A stretch of 64,000 nucleotides of DNA, taken from NCBI GenBank assembly GCA_030762895.1, contig CM061062.1:239444019-239508018 (forward strand), read 5' to 3'. This DNA comes from Sophora flavescens. Its lineage: Eukaryota > Streptophyta > Magnoliopsida > Fabales > Fabaceae. The notes below the pieces were generated by a model. It had not been told where the DNA came from. It made no database searches and saw only the letters and a program-made list of their open reading frames with translations. A program made the position numbers and the translations under genes. Every line of letters begins with the position of its first letter. The stretch's first letter is position 1. Positions 1-12,778 of this stretch are shown piece after piece.

Positions 1-267
1 AGTTCCTAATTCTCAGGGAGTTCTCGTGAAAGAAGGAACTTTTTTAGAATCATGGTTGTAATTATGTATTAGCCATGCATTTTTACACTCGCAACCCTAT
101 TAAAGAATCTTTTTGCATATTTAACATTCCTGTGTTCTTTTCAAATCAACAAATTTCTTCTATGATTACTTACCTTCTTGTGAAAGTAAAACCTTGGGAA
201 TAAGGAAATCCTGTCTGGTTTTGAGTCACGAATTTTGAGGACGAAATTTTTTTAAGTGGGGTAGTAA
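1..267 (+). mobile_element. 3' internal end of a Ty3/gypsy element
   Basis: This is the untranslated tail that precedes the 3' LTR; the body of the element lies left of the window. It ends in a GAGGACGAAATTTT-like stretch followed by a purine-rich tract (AAGTGGGG, about 254-261) just before TGTAACACCCC. The same arrangement precedes the 3' LTR at 50038, so the two elements belong to related families. No coding frame remains here. Confidence 0.8.
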
Positions 268-3031
268 TGTAACACCCCGATTTTTCCGCTTTCTAATATC
301 GGTATAAGTATAAATAAATGTTTATATTTTTATTTGAAACATAGAAAATGATTTTGGGAAAACCAAAGTCATATTCATATCATACTTATTTTTATAAGTA
401 TACGGTTAAATTTTCGGTTGAAAATTCAGACGGAACCCGGTCTACGTTTTCACTGACATTAAGATTTTACTTATCAGAAAACCTAATTTTGACCAGAGAA
501 CGAAATGAATAGATTTTATATCTCATTTCCAACAATATAGGTTATTTTGAAAATTTTCAAAATAAATAGGTTTTATACTTGATTCGGGCGTAAAACCCTA
601 AATCGGGTAATCGACAAAGTCGAGAACGGACGTACAGAGACAAAGCCCGACATAGGATACTGAGATCTGGTGTCACCTAGGGTGGTAAGTGATATGTATG
701 AGTCACCATGCCCTGATTGCTTTTAACAAAAAAATCTAGATATTTCTTTGAATTAGTGTAAAGACCATTTTGCCCTTAGACTATTTTACCCTTGAAATTT
801 CACTGAAATAACAAGTTTGCCCCACAATTTGTGGACACAAATCAGTCACCTCTCCTTCAACCACAACCACATAATTTTCATGATTACTTTAGGCATGAAA
901 TTACCAAAATGTCCTTAAGTCCTTAATCACAAAATTGCCCTAAGTGAAATTACACCTTTGTCCTTAAATGAAAAACAATTTGGACCCTTTAGTCCCCCAC
1001 CAAAACCCACGGACAACACACCACATTAGGCCATTCCATCCATTTTATTAAGTCATCATCTTCTTCCTTTGCTTTGTTCTTCATTTTGTCTCAAAATTCT
1101 CTAAGTTCCATAAGCCATTTTTGTGAAGCAACTACTTGATTCCTTGCTTATTTTTCAATTCCAAGAGGTATACCATGATTCTCTCACTCAATCATCATCA
1201 TGTTCTTCATTCATTTTTGTGATTTTAGGTATTGATCATATTTTTCAATTCATAGATCTAGAACTTTGAAAATTCATAAAAAAATCATGGAAAAATCCTT
1301 TTAAAGTGAAACCAATTTCTATGATCTTATTATCCTCTCTATATTCAAGATCCAAGAGGATAGATCAAACAAAAATTTTGTGCCTATTGATGTTGTTGAG
1401 GCCGAAGCCTAGTTATTGTGGGGGGAGGACTTTGTTCATTTTTTTTACTAGTCTTGCTTGATTCAATCTTATAATTCATATACATATTGAATCCATGGTC
1501 GTTGAATCAAAATCAAACCTCTAAGCCATTATTTTGTTCGTGGCAGAAATTATATTTTGATGAGTTGAAAGATTTTGTTTCATTTTTCAACTTATGATAA
1601 TTTGTCTTAACTCTACACTACTCTAAGGTCATGGATCTAAGAGTGTGTGAAATTTTGGGATCTCTAGCTAATTTATTTAGACATGGCCGAAATTAGGGTT
1701 TTCAAGGGTTGGAGTATTTTATTTCAACCTTTGTAAGTTAATCATTAGTTTATGGTTTTAAGTGATCAAGGATCACTAATCCACAAGCTTAGGAATTTTA
1801 GAAATTTTTATCCATCCAAACACCTCATGGCCGAACCTATCATATAGGAGTAAAGGTGTGGTTAGTGTTTGATTGATAATTATTTGTTGTGTTTTGTTGA
1901 AGGATTAATTGTTGTGTGCATCGTGTACGTGTTTTGTGGAAATCGAACGCTTGGCGGAATATGAAATTCATAAAGAAAAATCTTCAAGAGGTAAAGGGAG
2001 TACCTGAGGGATTTTTCCGATAGCTATATGTAATTTGTTTGGGGTCTGTATATTTTATTTGGTGTGTTAATTATTTTCTATAGTGTGAAATAATCAGTTT
2101 TGCAAAGTGGGGCTTAAGGGCTAAAGCTCACCAGGACTTGTGTGTCCGGGTTCGAGGCATTTAGGGGGGGAATTTGGGAATAAGTGTTGATCCCCCTTTT
2201 TAAATAAGAAAAAAAAATCAGTTTTGCAATTATCTGCTTTTAAATATTTATTTATCTGCATTTAATTGTTATTGTATGTTGTTGCATGTCATTAGTTGAT
2301 ATGTGCTATATCATTGACATGATTGTTATTGCTATGGTTTGTAGATTGAAAAGCCTGACAGTGGTCAGTGCTCAATTAATAATGAGGTTAAAAGCGTTAA
2401 AAAAACTTTTTACGGGATAAAGAGTTTTAATTGATGATAAATAGTAATATAATATTACTTAAGTATTTTAGTTGGTTGAAAATGAGAAAAAGTTGAAAAT
2501 AATATTATTTTAATGATTTAATAGCGTAAGAGTGTTTTATGAGTCATGGTGAGGTTGTAACCGTGAAAATATTTTTGCACTGCTAATTTATACGTAAGAA
2601 ATTTCTAAATATTAGACAATGTTGTTTTAAGAGAAAAATTTTCAAAAATAATTTTATTATAGTGTTGGAAAAATTATTTTACTAGAAAAGTCATTTTTGG
2701 ACTTATAACGTTTTTTCAACGTCAAACGTCGGACAATTCCAATAACATTTAAGGTAGTATTATTAAAAACTTTAATATTAGTTAAAATACAGAATTTGTA
2801 TCAAAGCAATATTTTCGGGTTCAAAATATTGATTTTATGAAAGAAAATGAATTTTAAGTGATTTTGATGATTTTGTAAAATGAATTTCCAATGTAAAAGG
2901 ATTTTCTGTAAAGTATTTTTATACAATGGGTTATTTCTGACAACTTGGATAAGTTAAGGAAATTTTGTTTTTGGATTTGTGTTTCACAGAGCGAAAATGT
3001 TGTTAAATTAAAAGACGAAACTAGCTACCGA

Positions 3032-3036
3032 GATGT
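3032..3036. repeat. Target-site duplication GATGT, left copy
   Basis: The five bases GATGT occur immediately left of the solo LTR and again at 6712-6716, as expected for Ty3/gypsy integration. Confidence 0.85.
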
Positions 3037-3765
3037 TGTAACACACTAGTTTTTATACATATGATTAATTATTTTATTTGGATGTTTATGTTTATTTTGT
3101 TATGTGGTTTAGTTTGAGTAATTAAATTATTCTCTTCAAATTATTTTATTAGGTGCGTTAGCACTGACTTATTTCAGTGAATGCACGCTTACTAGACAAT
3201 AATTTACATTATTGTCACTATTATTACCAGTACAGAAAAATGTTTTAAATAATATGATTAAGAGAAAAGTATTTTCATAATTTTCATTATATTGAATTTT
3301 AGATTTGAAAATAATCTGGTTTGACATTAATCGGAGATTAAATGTTGGACCGTGGATTTTCTTAGTTGATCGATCCAACTATCAATCTCTACTTTATTTC
3401 AAAATTTGAAACTATATATTTGTAACCCTTTATTTTTGGATTCAAAAACTAAAAACATGTTTATTTTTAGGCTTAATATTTATCACTCATTTTGTACCCA
3501 CCAATACAAAAATCAGATTTCCTCTCTCCTATTTCTATCTAAAACCCGATCCCCACCCTTCCCCCTCACTCTTCTCTTTTCTTTCTCTGCTTCTTCCTCC
3601 TCTCTAACTTCATCTCCTTCTACCCATGGTTTCAAGTTCCCATCTTCTCCCTTGCTGCTCAGACCGCTGTCGCACCTCCTAGAAGCTCGACGGAGCCGCG
3701 CGACGACCACGTCCGGTTTGAGCTCAGTCAGCACCTCAGTCCCACACCTGCATCCCTGCTCGCTG

Positions 3766-3788
3766 GAATGGTGGTTCAACCACCATTC
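3766..3788. repeat. Perfect 23-nt palindrome in the solo LTR leader
   Basis: Two 11-base arms (GAATGGTGGTT and AACCACCATTC) surround a central C. The RNA would form a tight hairpin. It sits in the GC-richer probable leader of the LTR transcript. Confidence 0.8.
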
Positions 3789-5287
3789 TCTCCTGCTTCC
3801 TCGTGTTGTTCGCACATAAGCTGTCCAGACCAACGTTCAGAGCCGCCTCGCCGGAGAAGTCATAGCGCCTCCGCCGTCGCCACCACCTTAGGCCATCATG
3901 ACATCTTCTTCTACCTTGGGTAAGTGTTTTACCCTCTATTCTCTTCTAGATTGAAAATCCCTAAATCTGATTTTGAAACCCTAACCCTAGCTCCTTGATT
4001 TCATGTTGTAATATGAAATTAAAATATGTTTTTATGCAATTGGGATTATAAATTAGTGTTTTATTAAACTAATTTTATTATCCTTTGATCAAATGAGTTT
4101 TCCCCAAATTGTGTTTAGGAACCCTAAACCCCAATTTGATTTTATTTGAAATCGATTGTGTTTCTATAAAATTAGCTATGTTTTATTCAAATTAGGACCT
4201 TTAATTTGAGATTCCTAAGTTCATTTTCATGATCCTTTAATCAAAACAAAGTTTCCTCAAAGGGTATTGTGAAGCTTAAGCTCCAAACATGATTTTCTTT
4301 GAAAATGACCTTGTTTGGTTATAAGATTAAGTGTTTAGATCAAATTAGAATGTGTGCTTGATCATGTGTAATTGATTTCTTGATTCCTAGTTGTTGCGCG
4401 TTGTTGGATTCCCTCTCTGAGACGTTTGACACGACTATGCTTGCTTGATGGAGTAGATAGTTACACTCTTGGAGCTAACGTGAGCATTAAGACGAGGACC
4501 CTTTACTTGTCTTCAAAGGTAAAAGGAGCTTGCTTAGGGATATTCAATGACTATATGCATGTGTGTATGTGTTTAATTGAGTGTTGTGAATAATATTGTG
4601 ATATTGAGACAATACTTGAATAACTTGTTTACTTGAACTATTGTGGTTATTACTTGGAGTTGAACATTACTTGCTTTAAGGTGTTATGAATTATATATAT
4701 GTGATGAACTGTCATTAACTATAATATTATTATTGTTGTGAATATATTACTGTTGATTGAAGTTTGAGAAGCCGGACTTGAGTCTGTGCTCAATGACTAT
4801 AAGGATTAAAAGCCTTAATAAGCCTTGAATAGAACTTTGAAAGTTTTGGGTTCATTTCTAAAAGTTCCTTATTTAAAGTACTTACTTCAGAAGAATAAGA
4901 TCTTTGTTTTTAGAAAAATGTTGAAGTGATTTTAAGTTGAAGGAAACTACCTTTTTATGATCAAGAGTTTTGTACGAGAGAAAACCCTTTTGAACTGTAG
5001 GTTTTATGAAGGAAAAACCCTTTGAAAATATTTGACTTTATTCCATCAAGGAATTTCAAAAACAAACGAATTTCCTAAATGTTTTAGAAAATATTTTGCA
5101 AAGGAAAAGGATTTTCTCCTAAATGATTTAGAAACGTTCCGGTTACTTGGATAAGTGACCGAGGTTTTGTTTTGGTTTTGATTTTCACTGAGCGAAAAGT
5201 AAGCACATGTGAAAGAGAATATTTGTTCGCGAGACGTCGCCTCTAGTATTCAGTTGTATGCACGCGATCTGGGATCCGTGTCAAGAA

Positions 5288-5395
5288 TTATGGACCAAGG
5301 GTCCTAATCATGATATTATGGGCTAGGAGTCCTAATTTTAGAATTGAGAATTGTGTCTCCTAATTTCATTGTTATGGGCTAGGAGTCCTTATCAT
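5288..5395 (+). repeat. Short direct repeats in the solo LTR
   Basis: A unit like TTATGGGCTAGGAGTCCTAA recurs about three times with drift (TATGGACCAAGGGTCCTAAT first). The inverted LTR at 42360-42480 has the equivalent array on the opposite strand, so the array is a family trait. Confidence 0.6.
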
Positions 5396-7667
5396 GTTGA
5401 AATAAAACATGGATAAAATCATAATTGTTTTTATGACCACAACCTTGGACTGCGGCATCGGACTACAGTGTTGTGATTGAGCACTAGGACTGCACGTCCT
5501 GTGTTATTGATTTTCAAGTAATGAAAATTGTGAATAGTCGTTAGCTTTGGGCTTCGACGACGGAAAAGAGTGAACAGAAAGAACAGTCTTGATAATGAAA
5601 AATCTTTTATTCATATGCATTTCCCCTTAGCAGACGTGCTTGAGTTAACCGAATACCCGCTTAAGATGTGGTATTCGATGAGGTATACATCTGAATGGCC
5701 GTTATAAGGGATTCGTGATGATGTTGATACGGGTGCATGAGGTGACGGAGACAACTTGCCAAACGGGGCGTATGAGTCTGATCAACTCTTTCTTTCTAAA
5801 TGATAAAATGGTGTTGGTATCTCATGAGATTAAGTTTAGAGCCTAATTATTGAAGTGTCATGCATTCTCTTTATAAAACTGATTATTCGGGTATGAGACC
5901 CATTGATATAACACTTGTCATTTTATCTATGAATAATAATTAAATGTTAATGTGCTGAGGTGATGTATGTATCGTGTATATGGTTGTGTGATATATCCAT
6001 TTGTCGGTATCTCACCCTTACAGATATATCAGGTTTATTCTGGTTCGCTATTGTACCCTGGGTACTTTAGTACAGATGGTGCAGAGGAGTCTTCTTAAGT
6101 CACTCGGAGACTTAGATCTAGTTGTTTGATGAAGTATTTGATTGTGGAATGACCACATGAGTTTTCCTCAGGAATAACTTTTAGAACAACCAACTTAGGG
6201 TTTGAGACTTAGATTTTTTATAAGTATGTATAAGTATGGTTCAGAGAGTCTTTATTTTAAAATGGAATGTTTATGGCTCGGAGAGCATCTCTTTTGAATG
6301 AAAACCTAAGTTTTTCCTTCTGGTCATGTATAACTTATTGATGTAACTATTTTTAGTATATTACTGCCTGGTGGTATTTGGTGTAACTGGAATTCTGGAA
6401 TGAAAATGTAATTATTTTAGCAGGTGTTCTTTTACCTGGGATGTTCGAATTACAGAGGAGACTCTATCGAAATTTTTGTAAAAATACTAGCTTTTATTCA
6501 AGTATATCTCTGAATTAAATAGACTTGTCAGGCTAGGATTGTAAACCAGTGTGCGGATCAAGGCTTAGGTTTGGTGTCGTGACAAATTTTTATACCCAAA
6601 TTCAGATGCTTATGTACTTATATAAATTATTTTCCGAAAGCAACCAACAAATTATCCTTTTAATTTAAATTTCGCATGTGTTACATAGAAATACCTAGTG
6701 GGGGTGTTACAGATGTCGGTGTCTAGAGTTCTATGACATGGACCCGGGGTCCGAAATGTTAGGTTATGGACTAGATGTCCTATAAAAATCTATATTGATT
6801 TTTGTGCGCCAAAATCTAAAAATCTAAATCTGGTGTAAGGATCTAGATTTCGTGATTTGCACATTTTTGGACTTGGAGTCCTTGTTATGGGAATGGTTGT
6901 TAAACTTAAACGTTTAAACCTTGGTTTGGTCGTGAACCTTTGAGCCTCGACAAGGAAATACTTAACACAAAGAAAATTATGTGAACAAAACGTTTTACAT
7001 GCATTATTCATTTTATTGTGGCAAATGTGCCTAAAGGTTTTATGCATGGTACCTTGGTAGGTATCCATGTTATGGGATACATTCACCTTTGGGTGAAATG
7101 AATGGGGGTCTAGGAAAGGCCGGGATAATTATGACTATTTTGGGAGCTCGGATATTACTCATATTTTATAGGCCAAATTAATTACGGTTATCGTTGGATG
7201 TTCTTGTGAACTAATTACGATGATGGTTGGAGCTCGTATCCTACCGAGTTATTTACTTAAATAGTTGGAACTTGGAACCTTGACAGGCCAAATAATTTTA
7301 AACTTGCCTTATCTGGCAAAGTTTATATTCTGCCTTATTTGGCAATGAGAGCCTGATCAGCTCATTTATTTATTGGTTGGAGCTCCGGAGATTAGTACAA
7401 AAGTTAGATGAAGAATATTGAAGTGTCATGATTTTTAAAACAATGAAGATTGTCGGGTATGAAACCCTTTGATAAATAGAATGTTTATTGTTTTTTTTTC
7501 AATAAAGGCTATGGCTTGCAAAGGCATCACTAAAGCAGAAGGCATCCCAACTATGTTGGCACCCCAACTACTAACAATCATCTGCCAGAAGCCAACATAA
7601 AATATATAGAAAAAAGTAATACAAGGAAAACATGGGGGGCATAAAACCAAACCCATGAGAGAAACAA

Positions 7668-9256
7668 TCAACTGAACCTATAATTAGGCAGTCCAATACA
7701 ATTACGAATAGACTCCTCTCTAATAAAGTCAGGCACCATGTCCCACCAGGTGGAACAATGGGAAGCCGCTCCATAGTTAGCTAAACCATCTGCACACCTA
7801 TTTCCTTCCCTGTAGATGTGGGTCACCCGGAACGACATGCATCTACAAAGGATTTTACAATTTTCCCATCTGTTATTCAGTTGCCATGGAACTTTCCTGT
7901 TAAGGGTCAGAGCCTCAACCACTATTTTTGAGTCGCACTCGAGCCACAACGAAAACCAACCCTTTTGGGATGCAATTTCAACTCCCATCATTGCTGCTAC
8001 CAGTTCTGCATGGAGAGCAGAGACTACGCCCAGGAACTCAGAGAAACAACCCAAGACTTTTCCATCGGAGTCTCTAAAGATGCCACCCGCAGCAGCATAC
8101 CCTGGACAGCCTTTAGCTGGCCCATTCGTGTTGCATTTAATCCATCCTATGGGAGGAGGCAACCAGTCCACTTGCTTAATACAATCGGCCCTAGGAGCAT
8201 GGCAAGCCACAGAGAAGAACTTTATCACCTTGAAGTCGTCCATAGAGTTGGTTGCTGTCCCTTTAGATAATGAACCAGCAAGATGAGTATCTGCCATGAT
8301 GAGGCTGGTTGCATGCCTGTGAGATAGCACCTTGTTTCTGAATTTGATACTATTCCTGCACATCCAAATAACAGAGAAAGTGTTAACGATAGCAGCCAAG
8401 GCTATATCTCTGGCTTGGCTACTACTAAATCTACCACAGCAGTCCAACAGACAAACAACAGAGGCTGAGTTTAGGTCACAATTCAACGCTCCTCCCAGCC
8501 ACGTCCAAAGCATGGATGAGAAGCTGCAGCGAAGGAAAACATGATCCGCCGTCTCATTAGAAGCATAACACAAAGGGCAGATAGAAACGATGACACAGCC
8601 CCTATCCTAAGGTTATCATCTGTTGGCATTTTGGAGTACATCAGCCTCCAAACTATGAAGGACTTAGAAGGAGGGATGAAGGTCTTCCAGATGAGATTAC
8701 ACCAGTTAATGGTGTTGGAAGAAGGGTTCAGGAACCGATAGGCTTCCTTGAGAGTCAAGTTACCCGCATCTGAAGAATACCATACCTTCTGATCCCTACC
8801 AACTTCAACCGGGATGATTACTCTCTTCATCTCATGCAGGAGGGCAGGGAATCTATCATGCAGCTCCAGAGGTAGGTGCCATTTACCCTCGATGATGAAG
8901 TCTGAAACCCTAGCAGACAGTAGATGCTGCATGGTAGGAGAAATGCCAAGAAGATCAACCACAGACACTGCATTGGTTAGCCATCTATCCCTCCAGAAAT
9001 TAATCTCATCCCCCTTCCCAAGGATCCATGAGGAGTTATGCTCGATTAAACCAAAGTATCCTCTAATGCCCGGCCAGATGGAAGATCTGACAAAGGAAGC
9101 CAAAGGAACACCCCTTCTAAAGAACCTGGATCTGCAGAGGATAGCCCAGTCTTCATTCGAAGAGGAGACCATCCAACTCAGCTTTAACATGGCTGCCTCA
9201 TTAACCGACCTTGCCGATCCGAGGCCTAAGCCACCTTCGCCTAATGGCTTACACAA
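7668..9256 (-). pseudogene. LINE C-terminal region: zf-RVT and RNase H
   Basis: 9256-8483 encodes the region after the RT, with the plant-LINE landmarks GGLGLGSARSVNEAAMLKLSW and later PPSKSFIVWRLM; a frame change near 8560 leads into 8573-7668. That second part has a CYASNETADHVFLRCSFS zinc-knuckle-like segment followed by an RNase H fold: WIKCNTNG, AELVAAMMG, LWLECDSK and GNRCADGLA. The first RNase H acidic residue, normally NTDG, is Asn here, so the enzyme would be inactive. The RNase H ends about 170 bp before the poly-T tract. Confidence 0.85.
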
Positions 9257-9594
9257 ACTTACTCCGGTGCAACGATTTTACAATTTTTCTAGAGTGAGTG
9301 CAACCGGACTAGATGAAGTTCCTCAACCATTTATCAATGGACTTTAGCAAGGCAATAGGCCAACTATAAACTTGAAAACTATACAAGAGCATGCCTTCAA
9401 TCACCGACTTTACCAGTTCTAATCTGCCCATAATTGATAGCAAGGAGCCCTTCCAAGTCGATAGTTTGGCTTTAACCCTATCGAAGAATTGGCTCGCAAG
9501 TGAATCACTTTGGGTTTGCCTTTGAAGACTGGAACACCCGGATAAAAGAAAGGAAGCTGACCTTGTGTGAAGCCAAGAACATCCTTAATTACCA

Positions 9595-10987
9595 CTAACC
9601 TTCTAGGAGCAATGGATCCAAAGATAAAACTTGCACTTGTCCCGACTCAACCGCTGGCCGAGGTCTCAAAGATATCTCATTAAAAAGGTTCATTAGGTTA
9701 CGCGAGGCCTCTTTTATTCCCCTTGCAGAAGACCGATATGTCATCGGCGTAGAAGACATGAGAGGGAGGCATGCGGTTTCTAGGGCCCGCCATGTGTTGC
9801 GGTTTCCAGCTTCCATTAAAGAGGAGATACTCCTACTAAGCACCTCTTCACTAAACAAAATAGTAGAGGGGACAAAGGATCACCCCGCGCACCCTCTCTC
9901 TTACAGCCAATATAACCCACCGAATGGCCATTCACTAGGAAGGAAAGCCTTGCAGATTTCGGGATAGTATGCACCCGATTCTGAGAAGACTTCATGGAAA
10001 CCAAAGGCTTTCAGAATTCTCAACAGGAAGTCCCAATCCAGGGTGTCAAAGGCTTTCTTTATGTCAAACTTGAGTGCCAGGTTCCCCCCAAAAGATTTGA
10101 TATCTAGCATGTTAATCGCCTCAGAAGCTAGACAAATGCAATCAGAAATGTGCCTGTCCCTTAACAAAGCCCCGCTGTCTTTGTGACGAGATCACCTTAG
10201 GAGCAATGGAAGATAACCTATCCGCCAAGACTTTGGTGATGATTTTAAATTGGAAGTTTGCCAAGGCAATTGGCCTGTAGTCACCAATGCAGTCAGCCTC
10301 TGGAAACTTGGGAATGAGGGCCACCAGGTTGGAGTTAAGGCCTGGCAAGACCCAGTTCTGCTCGAAGAATTGGTATACTGATCTATACACATCCAAGCTT
10401 ACTATATTCCAGAACTTTTGGTAGAAGGAACCCCCAAAACCATCAGGACCAGGGGTCCCCGAGGCATTCATTGAGAATACAACCTCAGTGATTTCATCAA
10501 AAGAAGGCATCCTAAGAAGCATAGCATTGTCTTCTGCTGTGACAGACTGCTGGATTGCATTCTCCACAAGGCCGTTATCAATGCAATGATTCTCAGTTGC
10601 ATAGAGACTTGAATAAAACTGAAGTACATGTTGCTCAATGTCAGTGGAGAGCTCGAGAACCTCATCACCATGCCTTAAAATAGACATTTGCTTGGTTGAG
10701 TTTTTAATCTCAACAGCTCTATGAAGAAAAGAAATGTTTCTGTCTCCACATTTAAACCATTGCAGATTAGCCTTTTGCTTCCAGAAGGACTCCTCATAGG
10801 TTAAAGCCTGATCCAACTCCATTTGAGCTTTAACTTCTTGCTGATGAAGCAACTCAGAATATCCATTGGTTGCAATATCCATTTGAATCTGATCCACCAA
10901 AGACAATGTTGTATTCACCCTTGCATGGACATCACCAAATTCCAGTTTATTCCATGATTTAAATCTAGCTTTTAGGTGCTTTAGTTT
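9595..10987 (-). pseudogene. LINE reverse transcriptase domain, frameshifted
   Basis: The RT core is spread over three frames. The first piece (about 10142-10918) has GTPGPDGFGGSF, ALIPK, DYRPIALANFQFKIITK and QRGFVKG. The next (9901-10167) has LKFDIKKAFDTLDWDFL, with the first catalytic aspartate. The last parts carry GDPLSPLLF and YADDISVF (around 9735), with the catalytic YADD box intact. The need to change frame at about 10150 and again near 9950 shows indel decay. As a LINE RT it would copy the RNA at the nicked target; it cannot now be made as one protein. Confidence 0.85.
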
Positions 10988-11818
10988 CTACATTAGAACA
11001 TACATTGGACAGCCACTCACAGGCAAGGACCAGGCTTCTTTGACAAGGTTAGCACAGCTTGGATGATCCGACCACATATCCAGGTATCTGAAGCAAGCTG
11101 GGGTTGACCTAGGACCTTTAAGTTGAGTAATCATAATAGGATAGTGATCCGAGTGACTCTTGGTTAAGGTGTAACATGCTAAACTGGACCAATAGGATAG
11201 CCAAGAGGCATTCACTATTGCTCTATCAAGCTTTTTCTCAGTAAATGCAGTGCCAACTCTACCATTCGACCAAGTAAAAGGCACTCCTCTGGTTTCAATG
11301 TGAGAAAAATTGCCCTCATTTGTCCAGGCCATGAAATCATCACAGGAAGCTTTAAGAGGCAAACAACCTCCAGATTGCTCATGAGCCCCAAGGACTGCAT
11401 TAAAGTCCCCCACAAATAGCCAAGGGCCAGGGTGATCATGCTCCAAACTAATTAAATCCCTCCAAAGCTCCCTCCTTCTTTGATACAAGGTAGAAGCATA
11501 GACAGCAGCCACAAAAAACCTGTGACTATTTAAGGAAAAAGAGAAAACACAGCATTGGGAGGAGACAAAGAGGACAGTAGGATCCATACTACGCGAGCAG
11601 AAGCACCATAAACTAGGGATTCTGTTAACTCTAGTATTAGAAGAGAAATGCTTAAGACCAAGACTGGTCCAAAAGGACGGGCGAATCTGATCTAATTCAA
11701 TCCAAGGCTCAGCCAAGAACACTAAGTCTGGCTTATTCTTTTTGCATAGCTTTTTAAGCATTTGCCTAGTATCTAAGTTTCCTAGGCCTCTAGCATTCCA
11801 AAAGAAGGCTCTCATCAA
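10988..11818 (-). pseudogene. LINE endonuclease domain (APE type)
   Basis: The first 276 codons of the LINE ORF encode an apurinic/apyrimidinic-type endonuclease, which nicks target DNA to prime reverse transcription. The catalytic landmarks are all visible: WNARGLG near residue 8, LAEPW near 36, GDFNAVLG near 120 and SDHYPIM near 220. The frame stops at a TAG just after MYVLM. The next codons (KLKHLKARFKSWNKLEFG) are ordinary LINE linker in the same frame, so this is one premature stop in a longer polyprotein rather than a true end. Confidence 0.85.
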
Positions 11819-12337
11819 GCAAGATTATACATGTTAAATGTTATTTGTGTGTCGTGCATATGGTTATCGTTTTAAAATCCATATATTGGAACTCACCCTT
11901 ACATATACATGTTCTTCTGTCTTTGCTATTGTACCTTAGTACACAAATGCAGATGTTGCAGAAGAATTCCTTAAGTCACTTGGAAACTTAAGTCCGGATT
12001 GTGGGAAGAGACGCGTGATCATAAAGGTGATCACGAGATGTTATCAGTGAGTGTCTTGTAGGGCAACCAGCTTAGGATTTTCTTTGGGTGGTATGTTTTG
12101 AGAAAGTTTGTGTGGGTGTGTTGAAAACCTTTATATGGTTTAAAATTCATTTGTGAATACTATGTTTTATTTTTACTATTGTGATGAGTATGTTATGTAT
12201 CGAAGTATTCAGGAGAAATTGTTTTACACTCAGATTTTTGACTTCAAATATAATAATTTTCTGAAAGCAACCAGCAAAAATCTTTTTTATTTATTTCCGC
12301 ATGTGTTTGTATAGTAATGCCCAAGGGGGGTGTTACA

Positions 12338-12346
12338 CACACACAC

Positions 12347-12407
<61 letters not shown>
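12338..12407. repeat. CA then AT microsatellite
   Basis: A short CA run after the LTR end passes into an uninterrupted AT tract (about 12351-12407). Confidence 0.9.
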
Positions 12408-12408
<1 letters not shown>

Positions 12409-12555
12409 CAACTCAAGTGAGAGGTGTGTGTCATTATGAGAGATGTGATCATATGACCACCAACTAACTTTTAATCCTGACCATCCATGTATGGTTTAGT
12501 GGCCCATATTTGCTCCTCTCACTTTTACATTAAGACATCACTCTCACTTAAGTTA

Positions 12556-12557
<2 letters not shown>
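12408..12557. mobile_element. 150-bp MITE inside an AT microsatellite
   Basis: The ends are imperfect inverted repeats: GCAACTCAAGTGAGAGGTG on the left, and GGTAACTTAAGTGAGAGTG as the complement of the right. It is flanked on both sides by AT tracts, consistent with a TA-targeting MITE landing in a microsatellite. No coding capacity. The superfamily is not certain because the AT flanks hide the TSD. Confidence 0.6.
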
Positions 12558-12611
<54 letters not shown>

Positions 12612-12690
12612 GTGTGTGTGTGTGTGTGGTGGGGGGGGTGGGTGGTGTGTGTGTGTGTGTGTGTACACCACACACACACACACACAGCCA
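12558..12690. repeat. TA, TG and CA microsatellites forming a foldback
   Basis: A TA tract is followed by TG repeats broken by a G-rich stretch, then GTGTAC and a CA tract. The TG and CA arms are complementary and could form a long hairpin. Confidence 0.85.
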
Positions 12691-12727
12691 CAAATAAAAC
12701 TTATGGAACCAATTTGATCCATATACA

Positions 12728-12778
12728 CACCACTTGTTGATCCATATGTGGACTCCACATACGGATCAACAAGTGGTG
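12728..12778. repeat. 25-bp near-perfect inverted repeat at a pseudogene breakpoint
   Basis: The left arm begins CACCACTTGTTGATCCATAT and the right arm is its complement with one mismatch (ATAT against GTAT), around a single central base. The right arm is the end of the zinc-finger homology, so the left arm is an inverted copy of the last coding bases of that pseudogene. Confidence 0.8.

Larger units (their letters stand above)
3037..6711 (+). mobile_element. Solo LTR, Ty3/gypsy, 3.7 kb
   Basis: It starts TGTAACACAC, ends GGGGGTGTTACA, and is flanked by a perfect 5-bp target-site duplication GATGT (3032-3036 and 6712-6716). There is no internal region, so it is a solo LTR left by LTR-LTR recombination. 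It resembles the inverted LTR at 40841-45210: both contain a block about a sequence ending GGACTGC..GTCCTGTGTT and a TCGTTAGCTTTG segment. A CT-rich, GC-richer leader at about 3540-3920 followed by GGTAAGTG looks like a transcribed leader with a splice donor. Confidence 0.9.
7491..11836 (-). mobile_element. L1-type LINE, 5'-truncated
   Basis: This is a non-LTR retrotransposon on the minus strand. Endonuclease, reverse transcriptase, a zf-RVT-like region and RNase H follow in order, and the element ends at a T9 run (7491-7499), the complement of its poly-A tail. The direct repeats AATGTTTATTG (7480-7490) and AATGTTATTTG (11837-11847) are a plausible aged target-site duplication. No ORF1 (gag-like) is present, so it is 5'-truncated. 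It inserted into the LTR at 268-12337; the flanks rejoin to match the LTR at about 47345-47460. Stops and frameshifts throughout show it is dead. Confidence 0.92.
268..12337 (+). mobile_element. Ty3/gypsy 3' LTR, split by two insertions
   Basis: The LTR starts TGTAACACCCCGA and ends GGGGGGTGTTACA, a terminal inverted pair. It is interrupted by a solo LTR (3037-6711) and a LINE (7491-11836). Removing both leaves about 4.0 kb, which is long for an LTR. Parts match the LTRs at 40360 and 50038, for example the segment with CTGAGGGATTTTTCCGAT near 2010 and the segment near 7450. The left LTR and body are outside the window, so its TSD cannot be checked. Confidence 0.85.

Noticed and set aside
3406..3833. 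Overlapping frames of 137 and 106 aa on both strands
   Set aside because: CT-rich LTR leader read in both directions; no motif and no support from related LTRs.
7816..9347. Plus-strand ORFs of 60-177 aa
   Set aside because: Antisense shadows of the minus-strand LINE, which carries recognisable endonuclease, RT and RNase H motifs.
12487..12717. Frames made of TA and TG microsatellites
   Set aside because: Repeats of YI, VC or HT are translations of simple sequence. The frame at 12525-13022 contains real zinc-finger pseudogene sequence only in its first part.
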